From positions 14,099,950 to 14,163,949 of the forward strand of contig CAXIPT010000002.1 of the NCBI GenBank assembly GCA_964030475.1: a DNA stretch of 64,000 nucleotides, read 5' to 3'. The notes below the pieces were generated by a model. The model was given only the letters and a program-made list of their open reading frames with translations. It was not told the DNA's origin and ran no database searches. Positions 11,345 through 22,639 of this stretch are shown here, piece after piece. The stretch is from Tethya wilhelma (Eukaryota; Porifera; Demospongiae; Tethyida; Tethyidae). Position numbers and translations under genes: made by a program. Within the stretch, counting starts at the first letter, position 1. The number at the start of each line of letters is the position of its first letter.

Positions 11345-12720
11345 ATCATTCCACTCCACTTCAGCCACAACACTCTCATCTGAGCAGGGTGGTAGCTTCA
11401 CACTGTGCACCAGCTTCACAGCAACAGGAGCACTCTTCTGAGGCTTCCTAGCTTGGACTTCGGGATGATACTGAACAATGCCCAGTTGACAGCAAAGTCC
11501 CTCGGACAATAGTAATGGCTCATCTTGACATATATGGCTGTCCTCATGGTTCGCTCACCAAATGTCACATCCAGTTGAAGCTTACAATCCAACTTGAATG
11601 GTCTCTGATTATAACTGTGAGGGATCCTAAGCGCAAAGGAGATCTCTCTTGTGTAGCTTGGCCACAGCAGCAACACACTTGAACAGCTCCCCACCAATAA
11701 TTGTCAGATCAGCACCAGTGTTGATAACTCCTTTCAGCCAGCTATCACAACTGTGGCATACCTCCCTTATCTTCAACTCGAACGTGGTTTATGCCACCTT
11801 CCTCCTCCTCAATCGGACAATAGATACTGCAGTGGATCCTCCAACAACTCACGAGTCAACATCATGCTATTTTTGAAGAACCCCCAGTGTTCTCCTTTTT
11901 CGGCTTTGGGCAATTGACGGACAGATGTCCGAGACTGTTACAGTTCCAGCATTTCTTTCCCTTCAAATTTGTTTTTTGTGGCTGGCTAGACCTCGTAGTG
12001 GGACTGTGAGACTCATTTGACAGTGGAGCTGCAGTTTTACCACTTGACTTCTTAGCCTTTAGAGCTCTACGCTTGTGCAGCTCTGCAAGCCTCCTTTAGC
12101 TGCGACACATAATGCCTGCTCACATGAGCTTATACTTTAAACCTTCTTGGAGAGGAAGGCATCTCTGGTTTCTGGTTTCATTCCATCTTTCCCATACGCA
12201 TTCTGAAAAATCTTCTCAGGATGGGTGATGAAGTAACTAACTTTCTCCTCTTTATCCTGTGCAGCATGGCAAAAGTTTTGGGCTGCTAGGGTCTTATACC
12301 CGGAGTCCAGCCTCTGTAGTAAAGTAGCAGTTGCTTCATCAGGGATGAGGTTCCACTCTAGGCAAGCTTAATCCTTTACATTACCAGCCAATTGTAAAAG
12401 AAGCTCCTCTTCGGACCAACCACACCACTCAGCAGCTCTCTCTAATGAGGGAAGCCAATCTTCCAAAGTCACCTCTCCAGAAAACATCTCCACAGGAGGT
12501 CCCAGTCGCCTGGGGTGTGTCGATGTCAATGGGGTAGTGTCAGCCGGAGAACTAGTCCTCTCAGGGGGGTCTCACATGGCAGGTCCTGTGCTCTTGGAGT
12601 CCAAGCTTCCACTACATGAACTATGTGGAATCCAGATGGTTGATGCCCTGGTGGAAAATGTATCCCTGAGGAAACCTTAAGTCACCAGTGAACTGGTATT
12701 TACTCAGATCCTAGTTGCCG
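11345..12720 (-). pseudogene. Gypsy gag C-terminus, zinc knuckle and protease (inverted block)
   Basis: Read right to left, this starts with a capsid-like segment (EVTLEDWLPSLERAAEW, then LLQRLDSGYKTLAAQNF and EKIFQNAYG). Next is a zinc knuckle, CWNCNSLGHLSVNC (CX2CX4HX4C), at about 11900-11945, and then a retropepsin-like motif GVINTGADLTIIGG near 11690-11735, with Asn where the catalytic DTGA normally has Asp. The frame 11120-11697 continues downstream of the protease. Several stops and frameshifts make it non-functional. Confidence 0.7.
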
Positions 12721-13481
12721 GAGCTGAGATAGGCGATGCAACAAGTGGCGTAGCTACACTAGGGCACACTAGGGCACACTAGGGCATGTGCCCTACTTAC
12801 TTTATCTTGTGCCCTACCAATTTATATAGTCTAGATCTCTTCGACGGAGTCCTCGTCCTGGTCTTTGAATGTGCATAATTTGCTGCATTGCATGCAAATG
12901 ACTCAAAGTTATAAATGGGTTAATTTTAATTTTAACATGGCCACGTGGCTAAAGTGACTGCGTACCGACTAGCAACACACAGGACAACTTACCCTTTTTC
13001 AGTATAGCAAGTCAGCAAAAACTACTTCAACTGATGAGGCCACAAGAGCTTATGGATCAGATTCAGCTGACCGTCCTGGCGACCACGGTCACCACATTGC
13101 CATGGATGATGTTGACAGTGACATTGCTGATTCCTTTGGCTTGTCTTCTAATTCATCTTCTCAAGATTGTACTAACCAGGGTGTAGTTAACTACAACATG
13201 TATTAGCATTGATGGTTGTAGTGGCAATTCTTCAATAGTAATACATACTTCCGATACATCAGCACCATGTTTGGACACTACTTCTTGTGTACACAAAGAT
13301 AAAGCTTCTGCAAGTAATTCATTATCACAACCATCACCCACTCGGAGTGATATTTCTCTTGGTCCACTGACCCCACCTGTCCAACCAAAGTTAATTCACT
13401 TTCCTTCTCATGCTATTGGGTAACCCAGAGTGGTACAACAAATTCAACTGGATTGAATACTCAATTGTTGAAGATGCTGTA

Positions 13482-13710
13482 CCGTATAGCCAGAAAATTT
13501 GGCGAGAATTAAATTTGGCGGATTGAGCAAACTTCGAATTTGGCGGATTTTAATTTGGCGGAGCGAGCCGATCACGTGCACAATATGCGTACGTACGCAT
13601 ATACGTATACGTACACGCACTAAATATTGGCGGATTTTAATTTGGCGCTACTAAGTCTCATCCGCCAATCCGCCAAATTTAATTCCCCGCCAAATTTTCC
13701 GGCTATACGG
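13482..13710. mobile_element. TA-flanked MITE with CCGTATAGCC ends
   Basis: Inverted ends ccgtatagccagaaaatttg and, inverted, CCGTATAGCCGGAAAATTTG, each followed by TTTGGCGG motifs. TA dinucleotides flank both sides (13480-13481, 13711-13712). Inside lies the palindromic stretch gcgtacgtacgc. It sits exactly in the TTF-finger coding region of the hAT transposase. TA target and size suggest a Tc1/mariner-type non-autonomous element. Confidence 0.85.
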
Positions 13711-15393
13711 TATATTGTTACCCTTGCCGACATTCAGTTGCAACTGGATACTTTAAAGAAACATTTACAAGAAGTGGTTTTCGAAATTGGAAAAATGCTA
13801 TGGGTACAAATGGAGTATTAAATGCTCATGACAAGTATAGTACACATATTCAAGCAATGGCTTGCTGGAAAGATTTTTCTTTGGGTTCATCTCGAGGTTT
13901 GACTGTTGACAACAGGTTAGCTAGATTCTTCCCGCAAGTTACCAGTAAAGAACAATCGCCACTATATTGCAACCATTATTGAAATAATTTTGTTATGTGC
14001 CAAGCAAGAACTGGCCATTAGAGGGCATGATAAATCAATTTCATCTAAAAATCGTGGTAATTTTATGGAAATACTTGTGTTAGTTGCGAAACATGATATT
14101 GATGTGCAAAAAAAGTTACATGATGGTGCACAAAATGCTAAATATACTTCTCCAGATATCCAAAACTCACTAATTGAAATCATGGGTGGTATGGTTCAAG
14201 ATCTAATCACAAAAGCAATCCAAGAAGCACAAGTGTACTCAATCCTTGTTGATGAAACTAGAGATATCAGCAAAGTTGAACAGTTGGCCATCATTTTACG
14301 CTATGTGGATATTGCTAAAGTTTCTATACATGAGCGGTTCCTCACGTATGTGCCAGCTGTGAACCTTACTGCTGAGTGTTTAACTGAGTGTATACTGGAA
14401 ACCTTAAAGAAACATCCTATGAAGATGTAGCACAAGCATATGATGGTGCATCAGTAATGAGTGGTTGCATCTCTGGTGTACAAGCATGGATAAAGGAAGT
14501 AGTACCACATGCCATATATGTTCACTGCAATGCACACTGTCTGAATCTTGTTCTTGTAGACAGTGTTAAAGCAGTTCATGATGCATCTGAATTTTTTGCA
14601 TTAATGGAGAAGCTGTATGTGTTTCTAACTACTTCTAAATCTCATTCTATATTTTGTGCTAAACAAAAGGAGTTATATCCCAACAAACAGCCAAGACAGC
14701 TACAAAGATTGTCTGACACAAGGTGGGCTTACCGGTACAATGCAGTGAACGTATTGTGTAGTACCTTTTCTGCTGTACTCTCAACACTATCTGAGTTAGC
14801 AGAAGGTGACGATAGAAACAAGGCAGTAGAAGCAAATGGTCTTCTTTTGCAAGTGAAATCCTTCAAATTTCTGCTAACTTTAGTGATTTTTGACAGACTT
14901 CTCTCTCAAACAAAATGCCTCTCTGATGCTCTTCAAGGTACTAGCCTTGATCTTTCCAAAGCAGCTGATCTCATTTTCACAACAACTGAAATACTGGAAG
15001 ATTTTCGATCTGGCTCAGAGTGGGCAAAGGTATACACATATGCAGAGAGTGTAGCCAAGCAGTATGATATTCCGATCAGATCTGAATCAACACTTCACAG
15101 AAAGGGTCCGAGTAGATTTGATGGTGGTGTTGTTTGTGAAACTACTGGTACAAGAGAGACTGTAGATGCCTTCAAAGTGAACCTCTACTACCCCATCATT
15201 GATCAAATGTTAGGTGAAATGAAACGCCGCTTCAGCAGCAAAAACATAGATATAATGAGAGGTATTCATGCTTGCAACCCTTCATCAAAAACCTTCGTTG
15301 AACCAGAATTACTGCAACCCCTGAGCCATATGTATGGTTTGAATTATAGCATTATTGAGTTGGAAGCTCCTGTAGCTAAACGCACTTTAGCTC

Positions 15394-15616
15394 ATTCCCA
15401 GTACGGTAGTACTGGGTACACAGGAATGGCACGGATGGCCCATTAGCGCAATACAAATATTCACGCGAATAACTCTGCAAAAACTGAGCGCTTGGCACTA
15501 AAAGGCTTCTCAAGCTACTATTTAGCTCATTCTCTTTCTAACAAGCCTAAAAACATGGCCTAAAACCATCGCTAAAGTACCAAACTAAACTGTGCCAAAC
15601 CTCCAACTTTCTCCAT

Positions 15617-15647
<31 letters not shown>

Positions 15648-15903
15648 TTCTTCTATGTTGGCAAGGCTTTTCTCAGAGACCGCTCGCTTTCAGAAGCTGA
15701 TTCTTAAACGAATAAACTTGGTATTTTTGTCTTCAGTCGCTTTTGCCATCGGTTTTTCATGTCTCTCGTAGATACAAGACAGAAAGCGCCTTCTCCATAT
15801 GGCTGCCATTAATTTCTAAACTCATGCATTATTCATGAATACTTGGGAATTCAAGTTGAAGACCCTTTCCACATAGGCAAGTGTGCGTTATTTGGAATTC
15901 ACA
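15394..15903 (+). repeat. HP-repeat, full length
   Basis: Starts attcccagtacggtagtact with a perfect 8-bp-arm hairpin at 15397-15416, carries a (TCT)n tract at 15621-15652, and ends gtgcgttatttggaattc. Inserted in the hAT transposase frame; together with 15904-16448 it forms one insertion. Confidence 0.85.
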
Positions 15904-16182
15904 GCTTACCTGACTAGTGCTGAACTCCAGAGCTCTGGCTGAACTCTACCTTCTTCAATAACTATCTTGCTACTATTGAATAAGCAACTTAGCACTGAAG
16001 AGGCAACAAAGTTTTGTGATGCCACTGCTCCACCTGCAGTGATGCCAGGTCCTGCAAATTCAGTAAGCTATTGAGCAGCTAGGACTGACATGTACCATCA
16101 CACATTTCAGCATTCAGTCGGACACACACACTGATACACACAGCACAAACTCATTGATAGAATTATGAAAAAATTAGAGCAA

Positions 16183-16448
16183 ACAAGAATAAAAAACATT
16201 GAAATGTAATGGGACACAGGAATGGCCAAATCATAAAAAAGAAAGCAAACAAGTGGAATGCCTGTTAGAATGTTTAAAGAATTCTTCCTGTGGGCGAAAT
16301 GAAGGACTTGACACAATAAAAAGACTATTACATGCAGCCCATAGAAGGATTCTGCACACACTCTAACAGCCATTCCACTTGTTTGCTTTCTTTTTTATGA
16401 TTTGGCCATTCCTGTGTCCCATTACATTTCAATGTTTTTTATTCTTGT
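16183..16448. repeat. FB-MITE, GGCTGTTAGAGTGTG core type
   Basis: Long inverted arms: acaagaataaaaaacattga...caggaatggccaaatcat...gcaaacaagtggaatg returns inverted to 16448. The inner part is gaatgcctgttagaatgt against acactctaacagccattc. The transposase frame resumes directly after it. Confidence 0.85.
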
Positions 16449-17014
16449 AGACAACTTAATTATCTCACTGATGTGATAACTGAGCTGGTACCTCTAAAAG
16501 ATGCATTCCCTGCACTTTTACACTTGTTGAAGATCGGCTTAACTATCCCTGTTAGTACTGCTCAATGTGAGAGGTCATTTTCTGCCTTGAAGAGAATTAA
16601 AGGTTACCTACGTTCGACTATGTCAGACATACGTCTTTCAACTTTGTTAATTCTTTCTATTGAACAAGAGCTAGCTGATAGCATGAAGTTAGATGATATT
16701 ATTAATAGATTTGCACAAAAACACAAAAACAGCAGAATAGTATTGTATTTAACAATGTCATGTAAAGGTGACCTGAATGGAAGCTAAACTGAGACCATGC
16801 ATGAACATGAATTGTGCTACATTTTATCTGCATTAGAATGTACATTTAGAACTTCTAGATTACACCAGAACGCATCTCAGAGCATGTAAATTTCAAAAAA
16901 TTTATGGGGGGCATGCCCCTAGATAAGCTGTGCAAGCGTGGCCAGCACGCCGCCTTCAACAGCAGCGGTGTGCCCTACCAACGTTAAATGGTTGGCTATG
17001 CCACTGGATGCAAC

Positions 17015-18500
17015 TCCAGTCACATTTGTTTCCAAAGTTGAGTCTACCACAAACCTATGCGAGACTTTGAGAATCCCAACTGATCCCCACCAGCAACTGA
17101 GAGTCTCTACCTCAAGATCTGCCAGAGTTGTTAGCATTGCTACAGGATTGACACCACGTCTTTAGCCTGGAGAAGGACGAGCATGGAGAGACTGACAAGG
17201 TTGAGCTCCACATTGACACAGGAGAAGCTCATCCAATGAAGTACCCTGTCAGGCGTGTGCCGTTTGCAGTTCGAAGTGAAATTGCCAACAAATTGGAGGA
17301 AATGCAGAGTGCTGAAGTCATCCAACCTTCAAGTAGTCCCTGGGAAAGCCCTGTAGTGTTGGTGAGGAAGCGGGATGGTAGCTTAAGGTTTTGTGTCAAC
17401 TACTGAGGACTCAATTCTGTGATGAAGCTGGACTAGTTTCTGCTCCTTCGCATCGATGATATGTTGGCAAAGCCAAATACCTTTCCATCCTTGATCTCGC
17501 GTCTGGTTACTGGCAGATAAGAGTTAATTTATAAGGAATCCAGAGAGAAAATAGCGCTTGTCACCCATTAAGGACTTTTTGAATTTAGAGTGATGCTGTT
17601 TGGACTGACTAATTCCCCTGTGGTCTTCCAGAGACTAATGCAGCAGGTGTTGAATGGTATCAAAACCAAGGATGGCAGGTAGTGTGTTGGTGCCTATATA
17701 CATCGATGATGTCATAATCTTCTCCAAGACAATGTAAGAGCACTTGGACAACATTCAAAGGGTTCTAGAGTGGCTGGCTCAAGCCCATGCAGCTGAAGCT
17801 TAAACCACCTAAGTCACTTGACTTAGGTTGCATGTCCAAGACACTCCACCTCCCGTCTCAAAAAGTGGCACTGAACCACGTGAGACACTTTCTCAGATTC
17901 ACTTCTTATTATCGCTGCTTTGTAGCCCAGTTTGCAAGGATTGCTGCACCTCTTCACCATCTGACCAAGAAGGATGTCAAGTTTGACTGGACTGAGGAGT
18001 ACCAGACAGCATTCGACAAACTAAAGAGGCAGATTACTGAAACACTTGTGTTAGTGTATCCTAAGGATTAGACTGATGCATCTGGGAAGGGCTTTGGAGC
18101 TATTCTGTCACAGTACCAGGAGAGTGGAGCACTCTTGCCTGTTGCCTTTGCCAGCTGTTTGTTGTCTCCTGTAGAGAGTAACTACAGCATCACTGAACTG
18201 GAGACCCTTGCTGTGGTCTGGGGAATCCAGCACTTTCCTCCCTACTGATATGGTCATGTTAAAGTCTTGACTGACCACTCTGCTGTTCATGCAATCCTAG
18301 GAGCTTCACAGCCCAATGGTAAACACGCAAGATGGTGACTCAAGGTGTTTGCTAGTGGTGCGAAGGACATGCGGATTGCTTACCGAGCGAATGATTAAGC
18401 GGACACCCTGTCTCGGAATGCTACCGAAGATGCTGAATATCTCCAAGTCGATTCTCATGTGTCGGCATCCAGAGTGAGACCATTTTATCCTTGTTTTCAG
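17015..18500 (+). pseudogene. Ty3/gypsy reverse transcriptase and RNase H
   Basis: Begins with the pre-RT linker (YPVRRVPFAVRSEIANKLEE, then SSSPWESPVVLVRKRDGS), continues through LFEFRVMLFGLTNSPVVFQR and has the catalytic YIDD at 17699-17710. The RT connection reads HVRHFLRFTSYYRCFV, and RNase H shows TDASGKGFGAIL and ITELETLAVVWGIQHF. At least eight in-frame stops and frame changes are visible. No integrase follows; the sequence fades at about 18500 before an HP-repeat fragment. Confidence 0.85.
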
Positions 18501-18599
18501 AGGACGCTCTATCAGATGTCTTGGCCCCTGTATTATCTGAGGAACAAAGGAAAGATCCCCCTACTTACAGTCACTGATGACCTATCTGTAGGAAGGGAA

Positions 18600-18695
18600 G
18601 CTCCTATACTCATGAATAATTGATTCACTACTGGGAAAATCAAACTGACGACCCTTTCCATACATAGAAGTGTGCGCTATTTAGAATTCATGTAA
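18600..18695 (+). repeat. HP-repeat, inner end only
   Basis: tactcatgaataattgattc, then gacgaccctttccatacata and gtgcgctatttagaattc match the inner end of the other copies. The rest of the repeat is absent. Confidence 0.65.
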
Positions 18696-18815
18696 GTTCA
18701 TTACAAGTACAGATTTTGCTATTCCCTCTACTACTGGATACAGAACTCCACCATAGCTTTGGATAATTTGCTAGGGTATATACAGATATTAATTATTCAG
18801 GAAAAAATAAAACAA

Positions 18816-19072
18816 ACTAGTGAAACAAAAACATTAGAAATGTAATGAGAATGTAGGAATGGCAAAATCGTAAAAAGTAAGCAAAACAAGATAGGAATGG
18901 TGGATACATTCAGTAAAGAGTTAATTCCTATGCCCACTATGTCATTGAGAAAGGAATATGAGACAAACAAAATAACTGAATCTGACCACCATTAATATAC
19001 CTATCTTGTTTTACTTTCTTTTTACTATTTGTCATTCTTATATTCTCAACATTTCTAATGTTATTCACTTGT
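18816..19072. repeat. FB-MITE, GGTCAGATT-related core
   Basis: Arms actagtgaaacaaaaacatt...gtaggaatggcaaaatcg...gcaaaacaagataggaatgg and the inverted counterpart ending attcacttgt. It lies about 120 bp from the HP-repeat end, the usual neighbour order. Confidence 0.75.
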
Positions 19073-19229
19073 AACTTGTTTCAGTTTATTACTACTACCA
19101 TACAAGCATATTTCAATACCTGGCTGCTTCACACAGTTGTTTTCATCCTAGTATCTCCCTACGATACAAAGCTATTGAGTAAATATAGTGAAAGTAAGAG
19201 ACCCAAATTAATATATTTTATAATTTAGC

Positions 19230-19524
19230 AACTTCCCAAGGTAGTGGAGTTAGAGTACTTTGTCACTCAATGTGATATTGGGACATGCCCTTGTTCATAG
19301 GTAGCAGCATGCAAACATCAAGCTGCTGTGGCTAAACGTTTCAATCTTGCGGCCGTGAATATTCCACCAGTTTACTCCAAAGAGGCAAGGATGGCATATG
19401 CTAGAATTGCCACTGGCAAGACAATGTCTTTGAACTTTATGCAGACCTGTGGCAACAAACTTCATAGTAGCACCATAGATAATATAGTACCCCCAGGTGG
19501 ATATGAAACGTTTCCGCATACGTA
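19230..19524 (+). pseudogene. SWIM zinc-finger protein fragment
   Basis: The frame reads TQCDIGTCPCS, stop, VAACKHQAAVAKRFNLAAV. CxC...CxH followed by a conserved basic stretch is the SWIM signature, found in MULE transposases and ZSWIM proteins. It continues to PPVYSKEARMAYARIATGK and ends at 19524. A TAG inside the finger at about 19300 and the missing N-terminus make it a relic. Whether it came from a MULE or a host gene is not decidable here. Confidence 0.5.
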
Positions 19525-19674
19525 ATTTTAACCTGAAGTAGGGACTGAGCCGCGTGCAACGGAGTAAGTGTACAAAATTAGTATACTTGACCTTTGAACC
19601 ACTACAACGAGGCGACAAATCATGTGCCAAGCCTCTCTCTTTGGTAGACTGCACTGGCGAAATTTACTCATCAT

Positions 19675-21061
19675 GGATCTAGATTATGTGTGTAGCTCAT
19701 CAAGTGGTGAAAGCATATCCGATGAAAGTAAATCCAAACCATTGTTCAAGAAGATGGAGAGAGACAGATAGTTTTGGAACCAAGAAAGGTAAGCTTGTCA
19801 GTACTAAATTATTTCTGTGTGAAGCCTTAAGGGTATTACACTTTGTGGATTGAGTTTATGGCCAAATTATCTTTCAAACTACTTCAGGTTTGCGAGTTGC
19901 AAGACAGCAGTGCCAGTAACAGTCTTGGCTTAGATCTGTGCCCTGATCAACTGAATATAGAATTGGTCATGGGTGGAAAAGGGTATACTGGATTCTTTTT
20001 GGATTGTGTTTCGACACTGATAGAAGAGGAGGTAGTCAGACGATCACCAAGAGGAAAGAGAATGAAACCCTTGCTGGAAGAATTGCTGAGAACTGAACAG
20101 GAGAAGCTAGCTCAAATTGCTGTACCAATTATTGACATGGTACATTCCTGCTTGGTTTCTGGGAGTAAGCAAAAGTTACCTTCAGCCTCAATAGCCTGTG
20201 TTTGGTCTGCCTTCCACAAGATGCGTCAAAGCCAACAACTGAAATCTATCTGGAGAACATTCATCACAAGCCAGATAGCTGAGTCGAAGAGATGCGAGTC
20301 TGAGGTAGCTGTTCAGCTTCTTGTTGATAGGTTACTGAAGAAACTCATCAAGAACAAAGCTGATACTGTTCAGTCAGACAATTTATCACAACAAACTAGA
20401 CCATTAACATCACTAGAATGCAATGCCGTGAGATATATGGCTGGATACGTTGCTGTTACTCTTCTCAAATGAAATAAGAAGCCAACCAAGAAGCAGCTGT
20501 TGTGAAGGTACTCACTGCTATGAAAGCTGAGCAACAACCTGGAGAACCACGCTCACCTCTTGAGTACACGACACTCTGGTCGGAACTTATCGATCGTGGT
20601 GGATTATACCACATCGATGATAAGGTAAATGTCATGCTCCCTCAACACATTGCACATGCATGCATTGTAGACTTTGACCTTTAACTTCAACTGTATAGTG
20701 TTCAAAATACTTACTATAGCAAACCATTGTTGCATTGATACAGGTCTTTGCATTGATGGAAGCAATAGAAATGGTGGTCAGACGTCACCTCAACACTGTT
20801 AATGTTAGATCTTTCACTCCAACAACTGATGTATGAAAATTAATCATGCAAGATATTCTTCAAACCCAGAAGATTCTACAGTACTGGGAGAGAATAGCTC
20901 ACCCTATTCCTGATCATCTTGAGGTGTATAGCATTGAATTACTCCAGAACATTGCTAATCAATGGATCACAGTACGTGGGCACTCATTTGCCAAAAATTG
21001 GACCATGAACTTTGCACCTAAGTATACTAAGGGAACAAGAAAATCACTCAAACAAAAGTAG
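19675..21061 (+). pseudogene. Unrecognised transposase-like gene with one intron
   Basis: Possible first exon at 19675 (MDLDYVCSSSSGESISDE). The main part runs 19840-20472 (IELVMGGKGYTGFFLDCVS, later LTSLECNAVRYMAGYVAVTLLK), then shifts frame and continues (VVKVLTAMKAEQQPGEP, LWSELIDRGGLYHIDDK). A GT-AG intron at 20625-20743 joins DDK to VFALMEAIEMVVRRHLN. The last part has WITVRGHSFAKNW. The GYV and WITVRGxSFA motifs recall a family of repeated, uncharacterised proteins in sponges and cnidarians. A stop at 20470 and a frameshift break it. No catalytic triad could be assigned. Confidence 0.45.
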
Positions 21062-21189
21062 CATACCCATTAATCTGTGTTCATTTTCATGATAACTTTT
21101 GAAACTTAATAATTAATAATACTGATGATAATAAAAAATGAATGATAGTAATAATTTTATTATTATGACAAGATCTTAATAAGATAAAA

Positions 21190-21700
21190 TTATAGTTTTT
21201 TCCTTGGACGTTTTGGTAACGGTTGCGAGACAGCACTAAGCTGTAGGGGGCCATCCTGTTGGCTTTCAACATTCATGCCTCTCTTCAAGTCTTGATATAC
21301 AGACTGCTGCTGTACCAGTGTTGCTGCATTGTACGGAACCTGTGCAGCAGTTGGATTCTCGTTGCTACCACCTCTGTGGCGTTGCCGTGAAAAATAACGT
21401 TCAAGGGGGTCTTGTGAAAAAACTTCACTGAGTAAGTATTCCACTCCTGGCAACTTCAAAAGCTTTGGTCCCAATTCAACAAATGACAGCACTACATTAC
21501 AACACAACAAGTTGCAATCAAATTGGGGTAAAAAACTAAAAATGAGTAACTACCATACCTGTGATTCTTAAGCCTTCCCTAGTTTCCCTGCTCAACATCA
21601 TCCTTTGTCTCTCTTTTGGTCGGAGGTCTGACATACTTTCAACTTCATTCTCCCACTCAGATATGTAGGCCAGAAAATTGTGCACTAACCACTGCATAAA
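21190..21700 (-). pseudogene. P-element/THAP9-like transposase, C-terminal exons
   Basis: Upstream exon (about 21700-21556): WLVHNFLAYISEWENEVESM, then KERQRMMLSRETREGLRIT. A GT-AG intron of about 60 bp follows, then an exon with VELGPKLLKLPGVEYLLSE and FSQDPLERYFSRQRHRGGSN-ENPT. The QDPLE-x-(Y/F)F...G-x-N-x-NP signature is typical of the C-terminal domain of P-element/THAP9-type transposases. No frame break lies within these exons, but the catalytic core and THAP finger are absent. It converges tail to tail with the previous locus. Confidence 0.55.
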
Positions 21701-21904
21701 TACAATACTAATAACATGAACACTATGTGTTCAAAGAAGATATATTAGTACCTTAAAGNTGTAGTATGAGCTGACTTGTTAGTAATATTATTGTATGTGT
21801 TGTTGCCGACCTTTACCGTATATTGTCATGTGATATGATTACCATGTGTTGTCAAGAGGACTGATAAAAAGTATCTGTTTGCATCCTGAAGAGAACATAT
21901 TACA

Positions 21905-21920
21905 TGGTGTCAGGAGTGGG
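21905..21920 (+). other. Retroelement primer-binding site
   Basis: tggtgtcaggagtggg directly after the LTR end ACA; this TGGTGTCAGxAGTGGG form is common in animal gypsy-type elements as the tRNA primer site. Confidence 0.6.
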
Positions 21921-21932
21921 ATCCTAACTAAA

Positions 21933-22349
21933 ATGGCTACTCCTTCTGCCCTTGGAACACCTTCCGCCTTTAATTTCAACAAACCCGAAGAATGGGGAAA
22001 ATGGAAAAATCGCTTCCAGCAATACCGCATGGCGTCGGGCCTCTCAAAAGAAGATGCAGAACGACAAGTAAGCACGTTATATTGCATGGGGGAAGGTTCC
22101 GGAGATGTTTTAGGTATGACGGGCATTTCAGAAGATGATAAAAAAGATTATGACAAAGTTGTTAAAAAATTTGATGATCATTTCGAAGTGCGAAAGAATG
22201 TAATTTTCGAGAGAGCTTGCTTTAACCAAAGAAAACAAGAAGCGGGTGAATCAGCAGAGCTGTACATTACAGTTAACACTCACAGAGCGGCTTATGGTTG
22301 TACTAAAATTGCTACTTTACGTGCTTCACCCCATGAGGTGGGGGAATGA
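21933..22349 (+). pseudogene. Gypsy-type gag (capsid) N-terminal part
   Basis: Starts MATPSALGTPSAFNFNKPEE. Next come WGKWKNRFQQYRMASGLSKE, the conserved core VSTLYCMGEGSGDVL, KVVKKFDDHFEVRKNVIFER and ACFNQRKQEAGESAELYI. This is the retrotransposon gag capsid domain that assembles the virus-like particle. It loses similarity after about residue 125; zinc knuckle and pol are missing. The chosen start follows the primer site. Confidence 0.7.
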
Positions 22350-22381
22350 TGGTTGGTAGCACTGCTGGGGCCACCTCCCCA

Positions 22382-22536
22382 CCTCTGCACAAAGCCAGAA
22401 CACACAAGCATAGGCCACAGCTAACGGCCACATACAGCGTGCATGTACAGCATGCATGCAGCGGCCTCTGCACAAAGCCAGAACACACAAGCATAGGCCA
22501 CAGCTAACGGCCATATACAGCATGCATGCAGCAGCC
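22382..22536. repeat. Two tandem units of 83 bp
   Basis: cctctgcacaaagccagaac begins at 22382 and again at 22465; both units contain cacagctaacggcca and end in gcatgcatgcagc. Confidence 0.8.
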
Positions 22537-22639
22537 AGGTCAGATCAAATAATGGAGGGAGTGTATGTCGATGACATCCTCCAAGTTGGTGTGTGCAGCA
22601 CACCACACTCCCTCCAAACCAGTACTTATAAAGTAGTAT

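Larger units (their letters stand above)
12990..16786 (+). pseudogene. hAT transposase (ZMYM1-like: TTF finger, DUF4371, hAT dimerisation)
   Basis: N-terminal LTLFQYSKSAKT, then a TTF-type zinc-finger region (CYPCRHS, then FRNWKNAMGTNGVLNAHDKY). The DUF4371/core follows: VDETRDISKVEQLAIILRY with the catalytic Asp, YDGASVMSGCISGVQAW, YVHCNAHCLNLVLVD and SDTRWAYRY. The C-terminal dimerisation domain is PVSTAQCERSFSALKRIKGY at 16549-16608. The gene is interrupted at 13482 by a MITE and at about 15390 by a composite repeat, and resumes near 16450. Several stops and frameshifts exist (for example in the N-terminal part near 13205 and near 14430). Confidence 0.85.
12743..17006 (+). mobile_element. 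hAT transposon with 8-bp target duplication
   Basis: Flanked by the identical 8-mers gatgcaac at 12735-12742 and 17007-17014, the TSD length typical of hAT. The left end reads aagtggcgtagct and the right end, inverted, CAGTGGCATAGCC: a common hAT terminus (CAGTGGCGTAGC). Joining the flanks restores a continuous gypsy frame. The internal transposase is of the ZMYM1/DUF4371 type. Length is 4264 bp including two later insertions. Confidence 0.92.
10680..18560 (+). mobile_element. Rearranged Ty3/gypsy retrotransposon with nested insertions
   Basis: Three blocks belong to one type of element: a coiled-coil gag N-terminus on the plus strand (to 11344), gag C-terminus and protease on the minus strand (11345-12720), and RT-RNase H on the plus strand (17015-18500). 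The middle block is inverted relative to the others. A hAT element separates the second and third blocks and has an intact target duplication. No integrase was recognised. All blocks contain stops. Confidence 0.7.
21785..22349 (+). mobile_element. Ty3/gypsy 5' end: LTR end, primer site and gag
   Basis: tattaca|tggtgtcaggagtggg at 21898-21920 is the usual join of an LTR end (ACA) and a primer-binding site; gag starts 13 bp later. The left LTR border is not visible (an N lies at 21759). The gag frame is lost after about 22320. Confidence 0.65.
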
